The notes below the pieces were generated by a model. It was given only the letters and a program-made list of their open reading frames with translations, was not told the origin of the DNA and did not search any database. A stretch of 62,500 nucleotides of DNA from Mesostigma viride (Eukaryota; Streptophyta; Mesostigmatophyceae; Mesostigmatales; Mesostigmataceae): contig RPFO01000156.1 in assembly GCA_009746045.1 (NCBI GenBank), positions 5,294,407-5,356,906 on the forward strand, given 5' to 3'. How positions within the stretch are numbered: the stretch's first letter is position 1; every line of letters starts with the position of its first letter. The translations under genes and the position numbers were made by a program. This document shows, one piece after another, positions 43,401 to 62,500 of the stretch.

Positions 43401-46400
43401 AGGTGCGTGTCCCCCACCAGGGGGCCCTGCGTGGACCTGGCGCACTGCGACGAGGCGGGGGACAAGTGCCTCGCGTGCATCTCCGACGCCGAGTGCGACA
43501 ACGGGGCGGCAATGTGCGACGGGAAGGAGACGTGCGTGGCCAACGTGTGTGTGCCGGGCACAGGGACGGGGTGCCCGAAGAATTGCATCCTGGGGGTGGG
43601 CTGCGTAGATTGCTCGAGTGACGTAGATTGCGACAATGGGAAGGTGTGTGACGGGCGCGAGACGTGCGACGTGGCCACGCATAAGTGCGTCGCTGGAACC
43701 CCCTGCGCGCTCGCGTGCGACGAGGTCAACGGCTGCGTGCAGTGCCTGCAGAACTCACACTGCTCCGACGGCCTGTACTGCAACGGCGCCGAGACGTGCG
43801 ACTTGGGCCGCAAGGTCTGCGTGCCGGCGGCCAGCGGCGCGTGCGCGGGCAACGCGTCCCACCCGTACTGCGACGAGTCGGGCGACAAGTGTGTCCGGTG
43901 TGTCATCGACGCGCACTGCGACGACGGGCTGTACTGTAACGGCGACGAGGCGTGCGTGGGGGGAGTGTGCGTGGCATCCTCGGGTGGGCCCTGTGACGGC
44001 ACGGGCAAGCAGTGCCTGGAATCGGCAGGCACATGCGTGGATTGCCTCGTCAATTCTCACTGTGATGACGGCAAGTATTGTCCCTCGGTCGAGGCCTGCG
44101 TGGCCAATACCTGTGTGGTTACCCCGCGTTGCTCGGGGGCCACCCCCCACTGCCTCGCGTCACCCACCGACGTCTCCCAGGGATCCTGCGCCGCATGCTT
44201 GACCGACGCCCACTGCGACGACGGCAACTGGTGCAATGGGAACGAGACATGTGGCAGCAGCACCAGGGTCTGCCAGGCGGCGTCCTCGACCCCCTGCGGC
44301 GCCGGCCCCTGTAACTCCTACGACCGCGTGTGCGCGCCCGCCCCGCAGCTCGTCCTGGACTCCTCCTTCCGCAAGCCGGTGCGTGTCTGGTCGGGTCTTT
44401 CGCTCGGCGGTGACCCTCCCTCCCCCGTGCTCGAATCGCACGGTGACATCTGGCTCCAGGCGACCAGCACCCAGTACGGCAACGGCAAGGTCCTGCTCTA
44501 CCAGGCGGCCGTCTCGGCGATCACCAGCAACACCTCGACGACCGACTCGGGTAGCGGCAGCTTCCTGGACGTCTACCACACGGACCCCGCCTGCCAGGAT
44601 GGGCGCGGGTCACCGCTCATCGCGGCTGACGGGCTCGCCAACCGGATATTCTTGGCGGAGGTCGGCGCCGCCAACAAGCTGTGCCTGCTGGTCGCAACCG
44701 ACCTGGAGCTGTCCAAGGCGGTCGTCAAGCCGTACAGCTTTGCGCTGGGCGCCACGCCCGCGTTCGTGGAGCCCCAGGTGGGCGTCTGGGGCGACCTTCT
44801 CCTCTTCTCGACTTTCGAGACAGAGACTTCCGGCAGCGGGAGGCTCTCCCGCGTGTACGTCGTCGAGAAGTCACGTCTGAACGCGCTCCAGGACGCGCGC
44901 CCGCTCCAGACGTTCACGGGCCCGGCGCTCTCCGGTTACGTGCGCCAGGGTTTCACCCCCGTAGACACCGACGGGGTCACCCCCGCGGTTGGCGGCTCCT
45001 GCGGCTTGTTCTTGCGCCCGCGTGACGACGAGCTCCACGGGAGCGGGCTCGCCGACGGGTCCGGCGCCACCGACCCTGCCAGGGACTACGTCGAGCTCTG
45101 GGAGCTGTGCCCCAACTGGGACAGCCCGCTGCTATCACGCTTTCGCAAGGTCTCGGACATCGGCGTGGCCGAGTTTGACTCGAAACTGTGTGGGACGGGC
45201 GCCAGCGGTATCGCCTGCCTAGCCCAGCCAGGGACCACCGTCAAGCTCGTTCCCCACCACGAGGGGCTGCTCTACCGTGCCCAGTACATGCAGGTCGTGG
45301 GGGCGAGCCACGAGTCGATTGTGGGCGCATTTGTCGTGAACGTGGGCGGCGCGTTGGGGCTCAAGGCCGGCATCCGCTGGTTCGAGCTGCGGCGCACCAC
45401 CGCGCTCAACGCCGCCGGCACCGCCAACGTCACGTCCGCGTGGGGGCTGTACCAGGAGGGCACCGCGGCGGCGCCCTCGGGCAGCACCACGAGCTTCTTC
45501 GGCGGGTCCATTGGGATGGATGCGGAGGGCAACATCGCGTTGACATACACGGCGGTGGGGCCGTCGCAGGCACCCGAGGTCCGTTATACTGGCCGCCGCG
45601 CGGACGACCCGCGTCAGGTAATGGAGCAAGGCGAGATGGTCCTGTCCCCCGGCACGGTCCCCTATAACGCCTCGTCCGACTGGGGCCCGAGCTCGTCGAC
45701 GCGTCTAAATTTAGTCGACCGGTGCAGCTTTGCGATCACCTCGCAGGACGGGAGCGGCGCGGGCCAGAAGGGGACCCGGAACGCGATCGTGGCGTTTGGC
45801 GACTGCGACGTCTGCCTGGTGTGCAACGACGGCCGCGCTTGCAACGGCGCCGAGGGTTGTGACTTCGGGCGGTGCGTCCAGGGACCGCCCCCCTGCCCGA
45901 CCTCGCTCTGCGACGAGTCCCTAGGGGGCGTGTGCGTGCAGTGCCTCGCCGATACCGACTGCAGTGACAGCCAGCTGTGCAACGGGATCGAGCGCTGCAT
46001 GGCTGGCAAGTGCGTCGTCGAGCCCGCGTGCCCCGTGGGCAAGAAATGCTCTCCAACGAACGGTGGCCAGTGCGTGGACTGCCTGGTCTCGTCGGATTGC
46101 GACGATGGGAACCCGTGCACGGGCGTCGAGACCTGTTCGACGGACCTCCGTTGCGTGGCCGGGACGTCCCCCTGCCCCCCGGACCACATCTGCGAGCTGG
46201 GCGCCGGTGGCTCCGCGTACACGTGTGTGAACACGCTGTGCTTGCCCACGCAGTGCCTCTGCGATGCCGGCATGCGCTGCTATGACATCGGGCTCGTCTG
46301 CAATGCGGTCACGGACTCGTGCGCCCCCCCCCAGTGCTCCATGGACTCCGACTGCGACAATGGGGTCTTCTGCGATGGCCGCGAGCGGTGCGTGGACGAG

Positions 46401-47537
46401 ACGTGCCGTGGCGCCGATTCCGTCCCCTGCAACAATGGGGTGTGCTCGGAGGACCTGGACGCGTGCCTCCCCCAAATGGAGGCCGGCCGGCGCGCCGTGA
46501 GCGTGGGCCAGGTGCTAACCGTCGGCACGGTGAACGGGTACCAGACGCCCGTCGTGGTGGCGACGCTGGAGCAGGCGGATGGCGACCGCGAGCCGCTAAT
46601 CGTGCGCGTGGGCAGCATAACAGGGACGAGCTTCCAGCTGCTGGTGGGCACGCCCGAGGGCACGCCCGCGGTGACCGCGGTGGCCACCGTGCACTATCTG
46701 GTTGTGGAGGCCGGCGCGTGGGAGGCCGGCGGGAAGCCCGTCGTCGAGGCCAAGAGGCTCGGCGTGCCTGCCAGGGTGGACAGCGCGGCGACGGCGTTTG
46801 CAGGGGCCCCCCTCTCGCTGGCCCTCTCGTTCCGTAACCCGGTCGTGGTGGGCCAGGCGGCCCACGTGGGCGACCTCTCGCTCACGGCGACCGTCACGCC
46901 GCCGGGAAGCTGGTCGGTGTTCTTCGCACGGGGGAGTGACACGGGGGAAAACGCGGTGTCCCGCCGCTCTCTCCAGGTGGGCCACCACTGCGGGAGCAAC
47001 GCGGCGCGCGCGCCAGCAGCGGGCACCGTCGAGCTCTCGGTGATCGTGTTCGAGGCCACGGGGGCCAACCACGACTCGGCGTACGGGGTCGTCTTTGAGG
47101 CAGGGATTGGGACGAGGACGGTCGCCGGCGCGGCCGACCACCCGCCATACGGGTACCGCTTCAAGGCGGTCTTTGCGGCGGCGCCCGCGGTGGCGGTCGT
47201 AGGGATCGCGTCGGTGCGCTCTAGCGCGCGTCACGCCGGTTGGGCCCAGCTGTACGGCCCGACCCACGCGGAGCTCCTGCACCTGTCGCTCCAGAGGTCG
47301 GTAGGCGACGGGGACGCCGGGCCGGATGCGGGCGTCCAGGGGCCCGAGCGGGTCAGTTACGTGGCTTTCCGGGACAGTTTCGTGCTGGCGCGCGTGGCAA
47401 GGACGCAGACCGATGGAGGGGGCTTGACAGGGGGGGCGGGCAGTGTGGGGGCGGCCGCGGGGGCGTGGCTGGGGGCAGTGTGCGCGGGGATGGTCGGGTG
47501 GTGGCTCGTGTTTGCGGGTGCCCAGTGGCGGTACTAA
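40449..47537 (+). CDS. Giant secreted/anchored modular protein, 2308 aa, bacterial-type modules, one intron
   Basis: Exons 40449-40601 and 40764-47537; a 162-bp GT-AG intron (GTAAGT...ACATAG) joins them in frame. Residues 1-24 are a signal peptide. Residues ~75-310 hold five Asp-box/YCF48-like propeller motifs (IFWSADWGESF, VYLSTDGARTW, FLTSHDGGASW and others). Two homologous ~450-residue modules follow (~375-900 and ~1243-1730), each with GIRWFELRR, YQEG and D(A)xGNxAL...YTGR. Each is followed by a Cys-rich block of repeats such as CDDGLYCNGAETC (~903-1243 and ~1730-1956). A beta-rich C-terminal region (~1956-2263) and a hydrophobic tail (AAAGAWLGAVCAGMVGWWLV) suggest a membrane or GPI anchor. 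The ELR/YTGR module and the CxNGxExC repeats are familiar from bacterial secreted proteins. Likely surface adhesion; the ligand is unknown. Only one intron, unlike its neighbours, fits horizontal origin. Confidence 0.75.
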
Positions 47538-48744
47538 TGAGTTATCAGTGAGACAACAAGACCAAGAGGTCATGTTGGTATTGTCGTGACAAGAGGGGCT
47601 GGTATCCCGACCCTGGTAAATACCGGGAGGGGGGTGGAGGTCGAGGCTTGACGAGAGATCGAGGCGCGGCGAGCTGTGCGTCTGGTTTAGTACGGGGGGA
47701 TGGATGACCATCCGGCGGTGCAAGGCGTGTTGGAATTGAAGTGCATGTTTCATGTCGGCGGTGTTTGATACTGGTGATGTTTATACTGACGGCGTCAAGT
47801 GGCAGCAAAAGCCGATATCTTTCGATGGTGAGCTGGGATTATGCATGCCTCCCTGCTGGGGTCGACTTAGCATCCCTTTGTGGCTGCAAGCCTTGAGTTG
47901 GGGCAGAGATGGCGGTTTGGTTGTCAAGTTAGTGAAACGGCGTTTCCGCATGCGCAGGAGGCATGCAAACCTGGTTTGCCGTTGCCTCATTTGCTGGAAT
48001 GGATGCTGCCCGACGCTTCCGTGAATCGCATTCACTGGCCGTTTGGTTGCTTGCATCGTCATATTGCGGAGAGTTTCGCGTTGCCGGGTTTTTGCGGGCT
48101 TGCTGTGCACCCGCGCGGGAAAGGTTATACTGGAAGTTATCTTTGTAGAACTGGGTTGAAGGAAGCCATGCACGCACGCACTCACGCACTTGCCTATGCT
48201 GTGATCTAGGTGCGGAAATGGCTTCCTTGTGTATAAACAATGTATTTTACATCCTTGCGTCTAGGTAGGACTTAGAACAGGATTTAGGGAACTTTGAGAC
48301 TTTGACAACGTGCTTTGGTAAGAGATCGTACTTTATGGCAAGGGCTATGCAGGTTTTGCTTTTGTTATTGACTTCGTCGAGTCTTGTTTTATTTGGCTCA
48401 AGAGTGATCACCGTTGTAGTGGCTAAATATATCAAAGAGACGACCATGTATGCCCGAGACTAAAATCTTCATTAATTTATTCATTATATGTGCTTGCAGG
48501 CTTGTGAGAATTAAAATAAATAAATAAAAAAATTACATACATCAAAGAGACAACCAGAGCAGCCCAGAAATCCGGAAGAATCCGGACTGTGGGAGCTCGA
48601 GCCTGCTGCATGTTCTCTCGTGTTTGTCGAGGATCGTTCAGGATTAATTTTAATTTAAATGTAACTGCGCGTCACGTGAGCAAAAGTCCTCAGTCACGTG
48701 AGCATGAGAACTTGTCTCACTTTAAGTAAGTCCTCAGGGAATTC
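47538..48744. other. Intergenic region downstream of the giant gene
   Basis: No gene is supported. It contains the TCAxxGAGACAAC string at ~47547 and ~48434, and the dispersed repeat copy at 48541-48650. Confidence 0.5.
48541..48650 (+). repeat. Dispersed repeat, ~110-bp copy
   Basis: TCAAAGAGACAACCAGAGCA, then AGAATCCGGACTGTGGGAGC, ending TTTGTCGAGGATCGTTCAGG. Same order of blocks as 34342-34452. Confidence 0.55.
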
Positions 48745-48790
48745 ATTAATTAATTAATCTCGTGCTCCCGTTGGGGAGTCACGGAGCATG
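48745..48790 (-). mobile_element. Minimal LINE family A terminus
   Basis: A TTAA-type tail plus the ~30-bp family-A hairpin only, directly abutting another family-A tail. An extreme 5' truncation. Confidence 0.5.
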
Positions 48791-49010
48791 AATTAATTAA
48801 TTAATTAATTAAACTCGTGCTCCCGTTGGGGAGTCACGGAGCACCGAAGTGCTTTTAATCCCTGTGTGTGCACTACAGGAGAAAGGGCAGAGACCCCCAG
48901 TCTCCTTCATGCCAAAGGCATGCCACAGCCGCAATCGGGCGCGTTAGCTAAACGGACACGCTAACGATCCGGCAAACTGTGGGTGCAATAAGACCCATGT
49001 AAGCGTAGCA

Positions 49011-50549
49011 CGCCTCGCTTCTTGCACTATGCAAGCAGCTCTTCAACCAAGGTCGCCTCTTTGACCCTCGCTGGGTTCGTCTCGCCTCTTTCGACATCAT
49101 TCCCAGCCTCCACCGCCCCTTCCTCCAGCAATTCGCTCTCTTTTCCCTCCTTGGACGCTCCATCGGGGAGCTTTGGCCCCCCAAGCCTCTCACCACCACC
49201 TTAACCGAATCCTCCCTCCGCTCACTCCTTAAGGAGGTCCTCGAGGAGCACGTGGACCCCATTGCTGCAGATGTGGCGGCCATCGGCGGCACGCTGACTG
49301 CCGAGCTTCCCCTCCTTTCCACCGCCACCTCCACCATCTCCACCGCCACCTCCACCCTCCTCGCCTCCTCCACCGCCACCACCTCCACCTCCGACGCCAT
49401 CACCGCCCAGCTCCGTGACATCGACCAGCGTCTTAAGGACAACGCCATCGCTATCGAGGTTCTGCAGAACACGGCAGGCCTCACCGCCCAGGCGGTGAAG
49501 GACATTGCCGCCAAGCCAGCCCCGGCTGGCCTGGCCGGCGATGCTCCTCCCATCACCACCTGGGCGGACATGCTTAAGCAACATACCACCTCCACCACCT
49601 CCGCCGTCGCAGCCCAGCTCCAACGGCAGACGCTTGACCTCCGCGAGGAGGCCGAGCTCGCCCAGCGCAGCCTCAACGTCATTGTCAAGAACTTCACCAT
49701 GGAGGAAGGTGAGACTTCCGAGAAGCTTTTGCGTGCGTTTGAGCGAGAAATCCTTGGTCGCATGGGCCTTATCGGTGAGATCGCGCTGGCCGCCCACCGC
49801 CTTCCCCGCGCACGGGGTAAGGCAGGGCCGCCCCCGCTCCTTCTCACCTTTAAGACCCCGGCGGACAAGATTTCTTTTCTCAGACGCCGCAAGCGGCTCG
49901 AGAAGACTCTCTTCACCCTTGATGACGACCTGACCCTGGCGCAGCAACAACGGCGACGGGAGCTATGGCCGACCTACCTCCAGCTCCGGCAGACCAAGGC
50001 GGGCCAGCCGGTGTACTGGAAGGGGGCGGCCATCTACGTCGGCCACAAGCCCTGGCAGGCGACCCCCCCCCCCCGCGGCCCCAGCGACTCCAGACGCCCC
50101 AGCTTAGGGGAATACAGCAGTAGTAGTGCAGAATAGATAGACCGTGGCCATGTACATGTACGCCTCCTAGAGGCACTATCCTAGCTAAGCCACGCGCTTT
50201 CCTTAATCATGTACATGTGTGCCTATGATGAGCCACACCCCAGATGATGCCTAGCTTTATTTAGTTATGTTGTGCCCATGCAGGGAGTAACTCTCTGCTG
50301 AGACGCCATGCCCTAGCTTCTTTGTATAGCTATGCTGCTCTTCCCCCCCATGACAGGCTCCCCCTTCGCTGGGCATAGCTTGAAGATCATGGGGATGCAA
50401 GTGCCCTGGTGCACCTAGAGCAAGGGTCCTTTACATCCCCACCCTTGCAGGAAGTAGCTTAGGATGTATGATAGGCCATATGCCCCCCTCTCAAGGGCTG
50501 TGTGCTACATATACTCCCAACGGAGTTATGTTACAATTCAATTCAATTC
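49011..50549 (+). mobile_element. LINE family B, ORF1-only, nested, 10-bp target duplication
   Basis: AAGCGTAGCA at 49001-49010 and again at 50550-50559. The 1539-bp insert carries a 5'-truncated ORF1, ~395 bp of 3' UTR, the terminal CTCCCAACGGAGTTATG and an (AATTC)n tail. There is no ORF2. Confidence 0.75.
49012..50136 (+). CDS. LINE ORF1 protein, 5'-truncated but otherwise open
   Basis: The frame is open from the very first base of the insert (ASLLALCKQLFNQGRLFDPR) to a stop at 50134-50136, 374 codons, with no stop and no natural start. Residues ~100-165 are Thr/Ser/Ala-rich. A coiled-coil-like stretch follows (AITAQLRDIDQRLKDNAIAI). An RRM-like core contains RSLNVIVKNFTMEEGE and EREILGRMGLIGEIALAAHR. 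The C-terminal domain has PPPLLLTFKTPADKISFLRR, FTLDDDLTLAQQQRRRELW and GQPVYWKGAAIYVGHKP. This matches the three-part layout of L1 ORF1. The clean frame suggests a young insertion. Confidence 0.7.
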   Translation, partial: ASLLALCKQLFNQGRLFDPRWVRLASFDIIPSLHRPFLQQFALFSLLGRSIGELWPPKPLTTTLTESSLRSLLKEVLEEHVDPIAADVAAIGGTLTAELPLLSTATSTISTATSTLLASSTATTSTSDAITAQLRDIDQRLKDNAIAIEVLQNTAGLTAQAVKDIAAKPAPAGLAGDAPPITTWADMLKQHTTSTTSAVAAQLQRQTLDLREEAELAQRSLNVIVKNFTMEEGETSEKLLRAFEREILGRMGLIGEIALAAHRLPRARGKAGPPPLLLTFKTPADKISFLRRRKRLEKTLFTLDDDLTLAQQQRRRELWPTYLQLRQTKAGQPVYWKGAAIYVGHKPWQATPPPRGPSDSRRPSLGEYSSSSAE

Positions 50550-50639
50550 AAGCGTAGCATAACAAGTATAGCGTGGGCAGGTAATCTGAACATAGCCAGG
50601 GCGTACGGAGCATGAACCCTGATAAATGGATGGATGGAT

Positions 50640-51328
50640 GGATTAATTAATTAATTAATTAAACTCGTGCTCCCGTTGGGGAGTCACGGAGCACCGAAGT
50701 GCTTTTAATCCCTGTGTGTGCACTACAGGAGAAAGGGCAGAGACCCCCAGTCTCCTTCATGCCAAAGGCATGCCACAGCTGCAATCGGGCGCGGCTAGCT
50801 AAAAGGACAGGCTAACGATCCGGCAAACTGTGGGTGCAATAAGACCCATGTGAGCATATCATAGCAAGGAGCGTGGGCAAGTAATCTGAACATAGCCAGG
50901 GCGTAGCATGGCTGTACTAGGACTAGGCTATGGCTGGTTGTGTACCGTGCGTTGGCGGCACGTGACTAGGTGTGTTGGCACAGCTAGGCAACATTCTAGG
51001 CATGGCTGCCTTAGCGGCAGTGACGCCAATGGTTACAAGCTAGGGCTATTGCTATTCTAGCCCGCTGGGGGCGTCCACATCTTGTGGTTGATCATCAGGT
51101 CCCCGCCCCTCCAGTACACCTTGGGCTTCTGGGGGTCCTGCTTATGGCGGAGGTATTCCGGCCACAGGTCGCGTCGCTGCTGTTGCTGAGCGGGGGTGAG
51201 GTCGTCATCCAGCGTCCAGGTGAGGTCGTGCAACCGCTTGCGACGAGAGAGGAACCGCTGCTTATCCTCAGGGGAGGAGAAGGTGAGTAGGACTGGTGGG
51301 GGAGCCGCCTTGTCCCGTGAGTGGGGAA
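50640..51328 (-). mobile_element. LINE family A, ORF1-type 3' end
   Basis: Minus strand: the end of ORF1 (blocks like [10 protein letters not shown] and VYWRGGD, stop near 51062), a ~400-bp UTR nearly identical to 6550-6910, the hairpin (50663-50692) and a (TTAA)n tail. The 5' side is lost in a microsatellite. Confidence 0.65.
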
Positions 51329-51668
51329 GGATGGATGGATGGATGGATGGATGGATGGATGGATGGATGGATGGATAGATGGATGGATGGATGGATGGAT
51401 GGATGGATGGATGGATGGATGGATGGATGGGTGGGTGGGTGGGTGGGTGGGTGGGTGGGTGGGTGGGTGGGTGGGTGGGTGGTGGGTGGGTGGGTGGGTG
51501 GGTGGGTGGGTGGGTGGGTGGGTGGGTGGGTGGGTGGGTGGGTGGGTGGGTGGGTGGGTGGGTGGGTGGGTGGGTGGGTGGGTGGGTGGGTGGGTGGGTG
51601 GGTGGGTGGGTGGGTGGGTGGGTGGGTGGGTGGGTGGGTGGGTGGGTGGGTGGGTGGGTGGGTGGGTG
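51329..51668. repeat. (GGAT)n then (GGGT)n microsatellite
   Basis: ~100 bp of GGAT units changes to ~240 bp of GGGT units. The G-runs on the plus strand could form many G-quadruplexes. Long Thr-His-Pro-Pro style open frames here are artefacts. Confidence 0.9.
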
Positions 51669-52151
51669 GATGTCCCCATCACGTCGTACGTCTTAAGTGA
51701 GACAACAACAACAAAGCAATTGTAATAATCAAGCGCTGGTCATGAATGAACACCTGAATATAGGCATCTCACCTAATCTATAATTCTAGCTGGACCTGCT
51801 CAGAAATGTGCTGCGTGGACTTCATTGCTGCAGGTAAAAGTGGTTTCAAATTATTGAATTTCTGAATTCACATTCTACTATGTATGATGTGCGTGCCAGA
51901 CACAGAACACCACCTTGCAGGGAAAACCTGCATGTCCGAATCTAACAACAGTTACTAAAGGGCGCTAGAGGCTTCCTCAGCACCGTCTCACGTTGCAGCC
52001 AACCACCAATGCATGGCCTATCACTTAATTGGTACACGGTTAAACCTTTGGTACACTATCTTCTCATGTCAAGGCCCATTGTCTCAACACATGAGGCAAA
52101 CGGAATGATCCACCGATAAGATGCTTGGTTCAGGTTAGTTGTTTCAACATG
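51669..52151. other. Intergenic, downstream of CDC48
   Basis: No gene is supported. It should contain the CDC48 3' UTR and polyadenylation site. Confidence 0.5.
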
Positions 52152-61438
<9,287 letters not shown>

Positions 61439-62500
61439 GACGGTAGGCTACGCTCGTGCAGGAGCGTGCAGGGCAGTCACCGTGCCTTCGGTATTTTAGC
61501 ACGGTGGCACATTCCATGGCACCCCGGGAAGCTTCCGTCTTGGAAGTTGGAGGGAAACTTTCCAAGCAGCCCTGGGCCCGCGGAACACAAGGAGCTGACA
61601 CGTCGCAGCAATTTGCCCGTCGCGTCGCGTCGCGGCGACATGATTGTGGTGTCAGCCAGTCTCTCAGCCAGGATGTCACCATCAAGCTTTGTACCCCCCA
61701 CTGTACAGTAGGCGTTTGGCTATTTGTGGCATACCTTGGTTAACTTAACGGTTATATGAAATTATACAACACCCATTTCCGGAAAAATGAACGTATGTAC
61801 AGGGTATGTACTGTAAAAGTACGTACATACAAAAAAATAATTGCTATGGCGCAAACAGCTCAGGTCGAACCATTCTGCTGACTAATTTTAAAACAGCTGT
61901 GACATCTTCGAGGACGTGATAAACGGGCCTACTGTATATTCTGCCAGTGCATATTAAGGAAGGACGTCAGCTACCATGATTAATTATGGCGACAATATCC
62001 ACAACGGATAGGCAATTTACTGCAACGGAAGTCCTTGCGGTTCATGCAGTGTAGCCAGCTTGGCAAGTAAGAGAAGGGAATGCTGAAATAATCGTGTATT
62101 CAATCCTCCACCAAGGCGTCGACGTCCATTATAGTGACGGCCCCTCACTAATAGTCTACTAGAAGGCTGAGATCGCCAGAGGTGACGACATGACGCCAGA
62201 GAATGATGGGAAGGTCTCTGCGGCCAAGGGGTCGTCAACTGAGACATTTAACATGATATGGCAGGACCGGGAAATTCGGTGCGAGAGGCTGCAGCATTTA
62301 ATGTTTGCTGATAACTTAGCGGATTGCCCGCGAAGGATGGCAATTTCCATTACCCGTGAAGGGATGGCGATTTCCATTACCCGTGACGGGATGGCAATTG
62401 CCATTCCTCATGAATGTGGTGAATGCCCGTTTTCTCTCGGGTGCTTCGCAGGTTCGACATTCCCGCACAAGCCCTGGAGCTTCGGCGAGGAGAGTTCGTT
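61439..62500. other. Upstream region of CDC48; no gene seen
   Basis: It should contain the CDC48 promoter and 5' UTR. The 61700-61830 part is AT-rich with GTATGTAC/GTACATAC inverted strings. Three 26-28-bp tandem units built on GGGATGGCAATTTCCATTAC lie at 62332-62405. Confidence 0.45.

Larger units (their letters stand above)
48791..50639 (-). mobile_element. LINE family A 3' end, split by a nested LINE B
   Basis: The left part (48791-49010) has tail, hairpin and 3' UTR in the order seen at 50642-50850. The UTR resumes at 50550-50606 (TAGCGTGGGCAGGTAATCTG...), after the nested element. The segment to 50639 resembles the ORF2-type 3' UTR end (GGAGCATGAACCCTGATAAA). Confidence 0.55.

Noticed and set aside
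42683-45667. Many other long open frames within the giant gene in alternative frames
   Set aside because: High GC removes stops in all frames; only the main frame has coherent domains and joins the signal-peptide exon.
51095-51725. Open frames of repeated His-Pro-Pro-Thr and Trp-Met-Asp-Gly
   Set aside because: Microsatellite translations, as above.

Overview
This is eukaryotic nuclear DNA, most likely from an alga or another protist. Two genes on the minus strand have ten exons each with GT-AG introns. TTTAGGG-type telomere motifs occur internally, several classes of retrotransposon and DNA transposon are present, and the left end carries a decayed polinton-like virus (PLV), a virus group best known from algae. 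I cannot name the species.

Layout. 1-6.25 kb: right-hand part of an integrated PLV with a frameshifted major capsid gene, a fibre-like gene with bacterial-type Ig repeats, small unknown ORFs, and a 110-bp hairpin repeat array beside telomere-like motifs. 6.5-25.5 kb: nested transposons. Pieces of LINEs carrying either ORF1 only or ORF2 only lie here. An 8.16-kb Copia-like LTR element (9888-18051) sits inside one LINE reverse transcriptase, with a 5-bp target duplication. A 5.27-kb TTAA-flanked element (18854-24126) sits inside the tail of the same LINE. 26.3-36.6 kb, minus strand: a ten-exon gene for a metallo-beta-lactamase fold protein with two cyclic-nucleotide-binding-like domains (896 aa). 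40.4-47.5 kb, plus strand: a giant secreted or anchored protein (2308 aa) built of bacterial-looking modules, with a single small intron. 48.7-51.7 kb: more nested LINE pieces and long (GGAT)n/(GGGT)n runs. 52.15-61.44 kb, minus strand: a complete CDC48/p97 AAA ATPase gene (814 aa, frame preserved across ten exons) with a 500-bp hAT-type MITE in intron 3.

The most unusual signal is in the introns. In both ten-exon genes most introns contain one or more diverged copies ('echoes') of the 3' end of the exon just upstream, including its 5' splice site. Several form tandem arrays (112-bp, 100-bp and 90-bp periods). At one exon the 5' end and its 3' splice site are echoed upstream instead. A second cluster of oddities is in the retroelements. 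The Copia-like element appears to have the order GAG-INT-PR-RT-RNaseH, a UGA-CUA stop between gag and pol, LTRs without TG...CA ends, and an extra ORF before gag. The LINE copies look like a split system in which ORF1-only and ORF2 elements share family-specific 3' hairpins.

All calls come from reading the sequence by eye and from translated frames; no database search was run.
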